Positions 1 to 5,573 of a stretch of DNA of 5,573 nt are shown piece after piece. The translations under genes were made by a program, and so were the position numbers. Position 1 is the stretch's first letter, and each line of letters begins with the position of its first letter. The notes under the pieces were generated by a model. That model was not told where the DNA came from and did no database searches. It worked only from the letters and a program-made list of their open reading frames with translations. The DNA is from Bacteroidaceae bacterium (GTDB lineage Bacteria; Bacteroidota; Bacteroidia; Bacteroidales; Bacteroidaceae). Location of the stretch: contig JAFYWE010000098.1 in assembly GCA_017558165.1 (NCBI GenBank), forward strand, positions 1-5,573, in the 5' to 3' direction.

Positions 1-3000
1 GCCTGCATACTCGAGTCTCCAGTAGCTTGCAGTCCTGTACATGCGGACTACACCGTTCTGGTTGTACCAGTTCTTGCCGTCGTTAGAGAGAACGAGTGCC
101 TTGTTGTCTTCGTTAACTGTGATTGCATATCTTGTAGCGTCAGCAGCACCGTCTGTTGTAAGAAGGCTTCTTGATGTAGTACCTGTGTAGAGGTATGTCT
201 GGTTCTTTGCATTGTATACCTGGAATACACCCTCCTCGGCTGTCTTCACGAATGCCCAGAGATAACCCTTGTCCTCAACGTCAACATCGCTTGTCACGTC
301 ACAATCCTCATCGTTCGCGCACAGGTAAACGTTCTTGTCTACGTTCTTGATGTAGTACCAGTGGATGTTGTCTCTGTGGCTTGACTTTGGAGTGAGTACG
401 TATGTGCCCTCAAGGTCAGCGATAGCCTTCTTGATGGCGTTGATGTACTTGCTGTAGTTGATTGTTGTCTCGACGTTTGCCTCGGCATTCTCCTTTGCGC
501 TCTTGAGAGCAGCTGCCAACTCCGCGATGTTCTCTGCGTATGCTACGTAGTAGTCAGCGTCAGCAACCTCAGAGAGAACGTTCTCGGCTTTCTTGATGTA
601 CTGGCCGAGCTCAAGCTTCTCAAGCTCTGAGGCATTGTCCTCAACCAGGGCTACAAGCCACATTGACTTGCTCTCTGTAGCCTCCCAACCGATGATGGCA
701 TTACCACCGCCAAGGTTGATGGCTGTAGACATGTCGCCGTTGCACATGAATGCTACCTTGCCGTCGCTGTATCTGATTGTGAACTTGGCCGAACCTACAG
801 AGTTCTGTGATACGATTGTGGCAGCTGCGTTGCGGGGAACTGTAGTGATGTACATGTTTGCACCCAGGTTCTTCATGTAGAACTCACCCTCGTTGCCTGT
901 AGATACCATCTGCCAGTGGCAGTTCTTGTTTGCCGCGGCAACCTCACCGTTGCTTGTTCCCTTGAGGGCACCGTTGTAGTAGCCGAGACGGTAGCTCTTT
1001 GATGCAGAGTTGGTGATACGGTATACGTTGTTGCTCTTGATGCGTACGTATGCCGACTCGTCGCTTCTGAGTCTTGTTATCTCATTGTTGATGAGTACTG
1101 CCCACTCACCGTATGTGTGTACGCTCTGGTCGGCGTTGCTCTTTGCAGCCTCGCCCTGAGCCTTGAGCTCGCGAAGGTATGTAACCTCCTCCTCGTAGTA
1201 GTAGCCCACATCCTTACCTGTTGATGTGGTGTTTGCAAGCACTGATTGTGCAGCGCTGATAGCCGAAGTCAATGCGCTGAGCTGCTGCTCCTCGTTACCG
1301 CCCTCGGCCGCGCTCTTGATGGCAACCTTCTTACCGTCGGCCTGTACGGCATATACCTGATAGCTTACGGCTGTTGCTGGCAGTGATATAGTGTAGTTGC
1401 TTGTGAATGCAACAAGCTCGTCACCGTCGTATACGATGAAACCTACTGCGCCAGATGCGCCGTCGGTGATGATAGTGAGGTTCGAGCCGCTTACCTTGTA
1501 AAGGTAGCCCTTGGCCTCTGCAGCCTCGCCGATGAAGTCTGTGTACATACCAACCTTAGCGTTCTTGCCGTTGGCTGTCTCGCTGTCCCAGTATTCGCGC
1601 TTTGTCTTGCCGTCATGGCTGTATGTTGTCTTTGCAACGCAGTCATTGATGAAGAGAGGAGCGATGTTCTCAGGGTAGCCCTTCGCCTTTACGTATGCGA
1701 TTGCAGCATCAACCTCCTTCTGTGTCTGTGTGTAGAAGCTTGTAGAGTAGTCACCACGCTCCTGCTGGTCCATGAGTACGAAGAAGCCGTGTGCGCGGAA
1801 GAACTCTGTGAGGTCCTCGCCTGCGGCGTCACAAGCCTGCTTGTAGTACTTGAGCATACTCTCAGTGCCGCTTGAGTGGCCCTTGCCGTCAATCCAGCCG
1901 AGAGCACTGCTGCTCATTCTGTTCTTACGGTTGAGGTCGAAGAGGATAGGGAAGAAGTCGGTCTTGTGACCTGTCAGGTGGTAGTACATCCAGAGCTTGT
2001 AGTACATCTGTGTCTGGATCCAGAGGTTCTGTGAGCCGCCGTCCTGTGCAAGGAACAGGTAGTGGTTGCCCTTCTTGTAGTTGTTGTAAAGAGCCTCAAG
2101 GTTACCCTCGCTGCCGTTCACGCGTGAAGTACCTATACCCATATACCAAACGGCAATGTTTGAGTGTGCGTTGTTTGTAACCTCGGTAAGACCGTTCACT
2201 GTGAACACGCTCTGGTGCTGGTGGCCGATCTCGTGTGCAGGACCCCATGTAGCTCCGGAATTTACGGCAATCTTGCCGATGATGTCGCCCATTGTGCTCT
2301 GGTTGTAGTTACAGTTTCTCCAGCCACCGCTCATGTAACCGCTGAAGTTACCCAATGCGATACCGTGGTGGTTGAAATATCTGCTGTAGTCCACGCCGTT
2401 CTGCTTCTGGTACATTGCCTCGCTGTAGTCGTAGATCTCGCCGGCATCCTTCCAGTTCTTGTCCTTACGTGCATAGAGCGCGTTGAGTGAGTCCATCTCG
2501 GCCTTGCTCAAGAGACCCATTGTAGCCAACTCCGAGAGGTGGATACGGTCCCAAGCCTCGATCAGCGTGTTGACCTTCTGCTTTGAAGGTGTACCTGCTG
2601 GTACGCTGATGTTGTTAGGGAGATATTTTGACATACAGTTGTTCTCAACGTATGTACCGTCATCGTTTGTAACGGTTGTAGGCCACATTGTGAAGTGCAG
2701 GATCTGGCGCTTGCCAAGGATTGTGGCACTCTCTGTGTTAGTGCGGTCCTCGTAGTACTGCCAGTCATCGTCGTCGTCAGGCTCGCCCCAGATGTGGTCA
2801 CCGACTGCGTTGTAGAAACCGTTCACGTTACCGCCGGCAATCTGGATCTTGAGATTCTTGTAGTTCTCGAGAGGGTTCACGAACTTGCCGTTCTGGTAAG
2901 TGTGTACTACGTAATTAATATATAATGTATTGCCGTTAGCGTGGAAAGGAATCACGTTGAGACCCTCCTTCAACTGGGTACCCCTGTCATATGTGTTGAG

Positions 3001-3963
3001 CAGGCCATGGCCAACGAGTGAGCCCACATAGAGCTCTGCGCCGCTCTTGATCTCACCCTCTACAAGGATGTATACGTGCTGGCGGTAGTTACCTGTGATA
3101 CCGGTAGGGTTGTCCATGTTGATGTGCGCGTTGATGCCGAATGCCTCGGTAACCTCACCTGCAATACTGTATGGCTCGATGCTCTGGATACGGAATCTCT
3201 TCGCGTGCTCGCTGTCCCAAGATGGCTTGCTGCTGTCGAAGTTATCCTCACTCCAGTCACCGGTAAATGTCTTCTTTACCATAGCCTGAAGCTCTGCCGG
3301 CAACACCTTGTAGTCTGCATCAGCCTCGATGGCTGCCACGTTGGCGAAGTTCTTCTTCAAGGTTGTGCAAGACTTGTCGCTGAACAGGTTGTTGAGCGCT
3401 GTCTCTACAGCTGCGATCTTCTCGCTGCTGAGTGCCTCGTTGAAGGCGTTGAGCTCGTCCCAGTTCTTCTGCAGCTCCTCGGTACTGATTGTAACCTCCT
3501 CGATTGTCCAGTGTGTCGCATCAGCACCTGTGTTCCAGCCTACGATTGCGCCACCCTGTGAGGTCGCATAGTGCATACAGTTGCTGCCAGATGAACTGTT
3601 CGATGTGTTGAATGTGTAATAGTTGCCGCTTGTGTTAACACAGTAGAGAACTGTGTTGCTTGCAGGCTGCGAGCTGAATGTCCAGACTGTGCTGGTACCC
3701 ATTGGCTTTACATACAAGCCGTTACCCAAACTGCGCAAAGACCACGCGTTGTTGTTGTTCGGGTGCTTCTCGGCAAGCCACAGGTGTGAATACTTGTTGC
3801 TCTTTGCCGAACCATAGATCTCGGTAGGAGACGCAGCCTCCATAGCGATGTTCGTGTTCGCCTTGTTGACGAAACGATAGACCTTGCCGTCCTGGAGCTG
3901 CGCGGCCAATGGCAGTGCAGTGAGAGCGACCAGCAATGTCAGGAGTAAATTCTTCAATCTCAT
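1..3963 (-). CDS. Exported M60-like zinc metallopeptidase with beta-trefoil-like modules (C-terminus beyond window)
   Basis: This is the first 1321 residues of a very large secreted peptidase; no in-frame stop occurs down to base 1, so the 3' end lies outside. The ATG at 3963 is preceded by an in-frame TAA at 3972-3970, and a signal peptide follows at once (K4, hydrophobic 5-19, cleavage near A20/A21 before Q22), which supports this start. Domains in order: ricin-like trefoil about 25-157; helical linker 158-240; M60-like region about 245-745; Ig-like strand-rich segment 818-883 ending in a V-Q-A-D-G-K pattern; helical 884-960; second trefoil 970-1108; helical 1109-1190; third trefoil 1196 onward. 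The zinc site is W573-G-P-A-H577-E-I-G-H581 with E594 in an E-V-T-N-N context, fitting HEXXH-X(8-28)-E. H577, H581 and E594 should bind zinc, with E578 as the catalytic base. Characterised M60 enzymes (BT4244, SslE, ZmpB, IMPa) cleave O-glycosylated mucin-type proteins; that substrate is inferred here. There is no lipobox cysteine, so it is probably periplasmic or released. The family call is strong; trefoil and Ig calls are by pattern only. Confidence 0.9.
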   Translation of the reverse strand, partial: MRLKNLLLTLLVALTALPLAAQLQDGKVYRFVNKANTNIAMEAASPTEIYGSAKSNKYSHLWLAEKHPNNNNAWSLRSLGNGLYVKPMGTSTVWTFSSQPASNTVLYCVNTSGNYYTFNTSNSSSGSNCMHYATSQGGAIVGWNTGADATHWTIEEVTISTEELQKNWDELNAFNEALSSEKIAAVETALNNLFSDKSCTTLKKNFANVAAIEADADYKVLPAELQAMVKKTFTGDWSEDNFDSSKPSWDSEHAKRFRIQSIEPYSIAGEVTEAFGINAHINMDNPTGITGNYRQHVYILVEGEIKSGAELYVGSLVGHGLLNTYDRGTQLKEGLNVIPFHANGNTLYINYVVHTYQNGKFVNPLENYKNLKIQIAGGNVNGFYNAVGDHIWGEPDDDDDWQYYEDRTNTESATILGKRQILHFTMWPTTVTNDDGTYVENNCMSKYLPNNISVPAGTPSKQKVNTLIEAWDRIHLSELATMGLLSKAEMDSLNALYARKDKNWKDAGEIYDYSEAMYQKQNGVDYSRYFNHHGIALGNFSGYMSGGWRNCNYNQSTMGDIIGKIAVNSGATWGPAHEIGHQHQSVFTVNGLTEVTNNAHSNIAVWYMGIGTSRVNGSEGNLEALYNNYKKGNHYLFLAQDGGSQNLWIQTQMYYKLWMYYHLTGHKTDFFPILFDLNRKNRMSSSALGWIDGKGHSSGTESMLKYYKQACDAAGEDLTEFFRAHGFFVLMDQQERGDYSTSFYTQTQKEVDAAIAYVKAKGYPENIAPLFINDCVAKTTYSHDGKTKREYWDSETANGKNAKVGMYTDFIGEAAEAKGYLYKVSGSNLTIITDGASGAVGFIVYDGDELVAFTSNYTISLPATAVSYQVYAVQADGKKVAIKSAAEGGNEEQQLSALTSAISAAQSVLANTTSTGKDVGYYYEEEVTYLRELKAQGEAAKSNADQSVHTYGEWAVLINNEITRLRSDESAYVRIKSNNVYRITNSASKSYRLGYYNGALKGTSNGEVAAANKNCHWQMVSTGNEGEFYMKNLGANMYITTVPRNAAATIVSQNSVGSAKFTIRYSDGKVAFMCNGDMSTAINLGGGNAIIGWEATESKSMWLVALVEDNASELEKLELGQYIKKAENVLSEVADADYYVAYAENIAELAAALKSAKENAEANVETTINYSKYINAIKKAIADLEGTYVLTPKSSHRDNIHWYYIKNVDKNVYLCANDEDCDVTSDVDVEDKGYLWAFVKTAEEGVFQVYNAKNQTYLYTGTTSRSLLTTDGAADATRYAITVNEDNKALVLSNDGKNWYNQNGVVRMYRTASYWRLEYAG

Positions 3964-4019
3964 AGTCTTTTATTAAAATTAGGTTAGAAACTTTTTTCTT
4001 TTCACAATTCGCCACAATA

Positions 4020-4032
4020 ATGCATAATGCAT
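4020..4032. repeat. Tandem ATGCAT palindromes at the minus-strand transcription start
   Basis: Two copies of the self-complementary hexamer ATGCAT lie at 4020-4025 and 4027-4032, separated by one A. They fall just downstream of the -7 element of the M60 gene, overlapping the predicted transcription start, where a bound protein would affect initiation. The layout (two palindromes, one-A gap) mirrors the pair at 4201-4215 near the other promoter. A role as an operator is inference. Confidence 0.35.
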
Positions 4033-4033
4033 A

Positions 4034-4041
4034 CAAATGTA
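4034..4041 (-). promoter_or_regulatory. Candidate Bacteroidetes -7 element for the M60 gene
   Basis: On the minus strand this reads TACATTTG, a perfect match to the Bacteroidetes -7 consensus TAnnTTTG. It would start transcription near 4027 and leave an untranslated leader of roughly 60-65 nt. No good TTTG -33 element sits at the usual spacing upstream (plus-strand 4060-4068 region), so the promoter is only half supported and may need an activator. A six-fixed-base match can arise by chance in AT-rich DNA. Confidence 0.5.
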
Positions 4042-4133
4042 GGACTTTTTTTATTATTTATTTTGTTTTCATAGAGTATTTTATATGCTTTTCTCTTTTT
4101 TTAAGATTTTAAGATATTTTTATATGAATTTTG

Positions 4134-4164
4134 TTTGCCATTAGAAAAAATATTCCCACTTTTG
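4134..4164 (+). promoter_or_regulatory. Candidate Bacteroidetes promoter for the discoidin-domain gene
   Basis: TTTG at 4134-4137 (-33) is followed after a 19-bp spacer by CACTTTTG at 4157-4164, which differs from TAnnTTTG only in its first base. The spacing fits the sigma-ABfr promoter layout. Transcription would begin near 4170, giving a leader of about 100 nt that contains the TGCGCA/TGCGCGCA palindrome pair and the 12-bp tandem repeat. Other near matches in this stretch lack a partner TTTG at the right distance. Confidence 0.45.
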
Positions 4165-4200
4165 CCGAGAAAAATATATTGGGTGTATTGTGCATAGTTA

Positions 4201-4215
4201 TGCGCAATGCGCGCA
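4201..4215 (+). repeat. GC-rich palindrome pair, possible small hairpin in the leader
   Basis: TGCGCA (4201-4206) and TGCGCGCA (4208-4215) are both self-complementary and are separated by a single A. The whole can also fold as a 5-bp stem (TGCGC with GCGCA) around a 5-nt loop. It is an isolated GC-rich island in otherwise AT-rich DNA, placed about 30-45 nt after the predicted transcription start of the plus-strand gene. It could be a regulator site or an RNA hairpin; nothing here decides between them. Confidence 0.4.
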
Positions 4216-4237
4216 ATCCTGTTGAATTGGAAATTCT

Positions 4238-4261
4238 ATTAACTTATTTATTAACTTAATT
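4238..4261 (+). repeat. 12-bp tandem repeat just before the plus-strand start codon
   Basis: ATTAACTTA occurs at 4238-4246 and again at 4250-4258, giving two 12-bp units that differ only near their ends. The second copy ends 11 nt before the ATG at 4270. The sequence has no Shine-Dalgarno character; an AT-rich, unstructured leader is usual for Bacteroidetes translation starts. It may simply be low-complexity sequence. Confidence 0.4.
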
Positions 4262-4269
4262 CTACGTTT

Positions 4270-5573
4270 ATGAAGAAAACTTTATTTCTTACTTGCGCTT
4301 TGGCGCTTGCTTCATTTGTAGGAGTATCGGCTCAGACATGGTGCCGTACTGTCGCTTGTGGACAGGGTGAGGCCATGACAACAGAGGGTGGTAAGGCTAT
4401 GCACAAAGGCCAGACTCCTCTTGTTAAGAACGCTGGTGCCGAGGGTGTGCGTTTTACTGTAATCGCAACAGCTCCTAACAGTGAGATCAAGGGTGGTGGT
4501 CCTTGTTTTGCACTTGGTGAGATGCAGATTCTCAACGAGGCTGGTGAGGCAATCAGCTACTCTGTAACTTCAAATGCCGACCACAACACAATGGGTGGTG
4601 CCGGTTCTGACGGTCAGGGTTTCCCTGCCCTCAACGACGGTGTCATCGAGGGTGGTAACTACTGGCACTCAACATGGAGTGCTGCTGCTCCAGATGCATA
4701 TCACTACCTCGAGTTCACATTCGAGGAGCCAGTTGACGCATTCCAGCTCGTATGGTACACACGTCCAGGCAGTGACAAGAACAACCCTACAGTCGTAGGT
4801 CTTACAAACCCTGGTGTTGATTTCACTGAGGATATGCTCTACGCTGAGTACGAGTACTCACTCGGTACACAGGTTACTGACGCTGCCGAGCTCGCAGATG
4901 AGAACAAGTTCTTCACATTCTATGTAGAGGGTCCTGAGTCTTACGGTGCTGACAGCGAGGGTAATCCTTACACAGGTCCAGGTAATGTATATGTAGCCCT
5001 TTCAGGTTACTCTACAGGTACTGCGACCGTGGCATCTCCAACAAACATCATCCAGCTTATCGCAGGTAACGAGGGTAAGTACGTTATCTACCAGCCTGTC
5101 CTCGAGACATACTTTGGTAACCCAGACAACTGGACTGACGGTTACAACGGTACAAACGGTTGGCAGCGTGCTACATCTTCAGCTGCTGCACTCGCTGAGT
5201 TCGAGTTTACAAAGCGTGCTGACGGTGACTTCGAGCTCACAACCTATGCTACACGCCAGTATGTAAGCGGTGCATGGCAGGAGTATGAGAGCCCATTGAA
5301 GCTTTGGGTAGGTTACGACATGCGTGGCCAGCTCAAGCTGTTCCCTAAGTCACTCAAGGAGGCTCTTGAGGCCGGTGACTACACACAGGGCTTCTCTTTG
5401 CCAGTTGATTTCGGTTTCTCTATCTACACAGCTAACGTTGCTGACGGTCTCATCGAGCCAATCTCAGTGACATCTATCTGCGAGAACGTGATTAATCCTA
5501 CTATTGCACAGGCTCGTGAGAAGATGGAGGTATACGCTGAGTACGAGGCTGACTATGACGATGGTGAGAGAGA
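4270..5573 (+). CDS. Exported protein with discoidin/CBM32-like module, function unknown (C-terminus beyond window)
   Basis: The first 434 residues are visible and the frame is open to the window end. The ATG at 4270 begins a clean signal peptide (K2-K3, hydrophobic 5-19, V19-S20-A21 before Q22), fixing the start; no Shine-Dalgarno sequence precedes it. C9 lies in the hydrophobic core without a lipobox, so this is not an obvious lipoprotein. C25 and C30 just after the cleavage site could form a disulfide. Residues about 55-177 look like an F5/8 type C (discoidin, CBM32-like) module: F80-A-L-G-E-M-Q-I, then L121-N-D-G, Y131-W-H-S and W136, then the strand at 158-165 ending Y163-T-R165. Such modules commonly bind galactose, GalNAc or other glycans. 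Residues about 190-397 are rich in beta-strand patterns and aromatics, and I cannot assign them. From about 408 an acidic, Ala/Glu-rich, probably helical segment starts. Any catalytic domain would lie downstream. The head-to-head M60 gene suggests a shared role in glycoprotein handling, which is inference. Confidence 0.88.
   Translation, partial: MKKTLFLTCALALASFVGVSAQTWCRTVACGQGEAMTTEGGKAMHKGQTPLVKNAGAEGVRFTVIATAPNSEIKGGGPCFALGEMQILNEAGEAISYSVTSNADHNTMGGAGSDGQGFPALNDGVIEGGNYWHSTWSAAAPDAYHYLEFTFEEPVDAFQLVWYTRPGSDKNNPTVVGLTNPGVDFTEDMLYAEYEYSLGTQVTDAAELADENKFFTFYVEGPESYGADSEGNPYTGPGNVYVALSGYSTGTATVASPTNIIQLIAGNEGKYVIYQPVLETYFGNPDNWTDGYNGTNGWQRATSSAAALAEFEFTKRADGDFELTTYATRQYVSGAWQEYESPLKLWVGYDMRGQLKLFPKSLKEALEAGDYTQGFSLPVDFGFSIYTANVADGLIEPISVTSICENVINPTIAQAREKMEVYAEYEADYDDGER

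Larger units (their letters stand above)
3964..4269. other. AT-rich divergent intergenic region with both promoters
   Basis: This 306-bp stretch separates the start codons of the two outward-facing genes and contains no credible gene. It is markedly AT-richer than the coding sequence on either side, with T-runs around 3991-4120. It holds a promoter candidate for each direction, two clustered palindrome pairs (4020-4032 and 4201-4215), a 12-bp tandem repeat before the plus-strand start, and a leader element shared by both genes. Because both genes point away from it, no terminator is expected and none is seen. Confidence 0.85.

Noticed and set aside
593..880. A 95-residue plus-strand frame
   Set aside because: It lies wholly antisense to the second trefoil module and adjoining helix of the M60 protein and has no promoter or family resemblance.
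3076..3561. A 161-residue plus-strand open frame, and similar ones at 1615-1875, 2164-2490 and 2695-2925
   Set aside because: They are codon-aligned antisense to the M60 gene. That frame stays open because the real gene rarely uses TTA, CTA or TCA codons. Their translations are rich in Val, Leu and Cys without domain logic, whereas the minus strand encodes an uninterrupted, recognisable protein.
3722..4036. A minus-strand frame of 104 residues overlapping the M60 start and leader
   Set aside because: It would start at a TTG that is itself part of the predicted -7 promoter element, and it is out of frame with the signal peptide and the M60 protein. It shows no recognisable domain.
3991..4120. 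T-rich runs resembling terminator tails
   Set aside because: No GC-rich stem precedes them and both neighbouring genes point away, so no transcript should end here; they fit AT-rich promoter DNA.
4332..4535. Open frames overlapping the plus-strand gene (minus 4332-4535 and plus 4574-4798)
   Set aside because: Both are out of frame with or antisense to the discoidin-like module, whose conserved pattern shows which frame is used.
1..5573. CRISPR array, tRNA/rRNA, insertion sequence, attachment site
   Set aside because: No regularly spaced repeats, cloverleaf-like segment, transposase or terminal inverted repeats were seen; nearly all of the window is covered by the two coding regions.

Overview
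The window looks like a Bacteroidales (probably Prevotellaceae-like) chromosome fragment. The evidence is two large exported proteins with classical N-terminal signal peptides, start codons without a Shine-Dalgarno sequence, an AT-rich intergenic region carrying matches to the Bacteroidetes promoter consensus (TTTG / TAnnTTTG), and protein modules typical of gut Bacteroidales (M60-like peptidase, discoidin-like module, ricin-like beta-trefoil modules). The genus is an inference; no RNA gene or housekeeping marker is present to fix it.

There are two genes, arranged head to head, and both run off the window. On the minus strand, positions 3963 to 1 encode at least 1321 residues of an exported M60-like (enhancin/SslE/BT4244 type) zinc metallopeptidase. 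It has the complete zinc motif H577-E-I-G-H581 followed by E594. The peptidase is flanked by alternating helical linkers and beta-trefoil-like modules: one before the catalytic domain and two after it, with the C-terminus missing. On the plus strand, positions 4270 to 5573 encode the first 434 residues of another exported protein. It has an N-terminal discoidin/CBM32-like module, then about 200 residues of beta-rich sequence that I do not recognise, then the start of an acidic, probably helical segment.

Between them lie 306 bp of AT-rich DNA with one promoter candidate per strand, two unusual palindrome pairs, a 12-bp tandem repeat, and a short sequence shared by both leaders just upstream of the start codons. 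Together the genes suggest an export module acting on host or dietary glycoproteins, with the M60 enzyme cutting O-glycosylated (mucin-like) polypeptide and the partner binding glycans. Co-regulation and substrate are inferences. All other open frames are antisense or out-of-frame shadows of these two genes.
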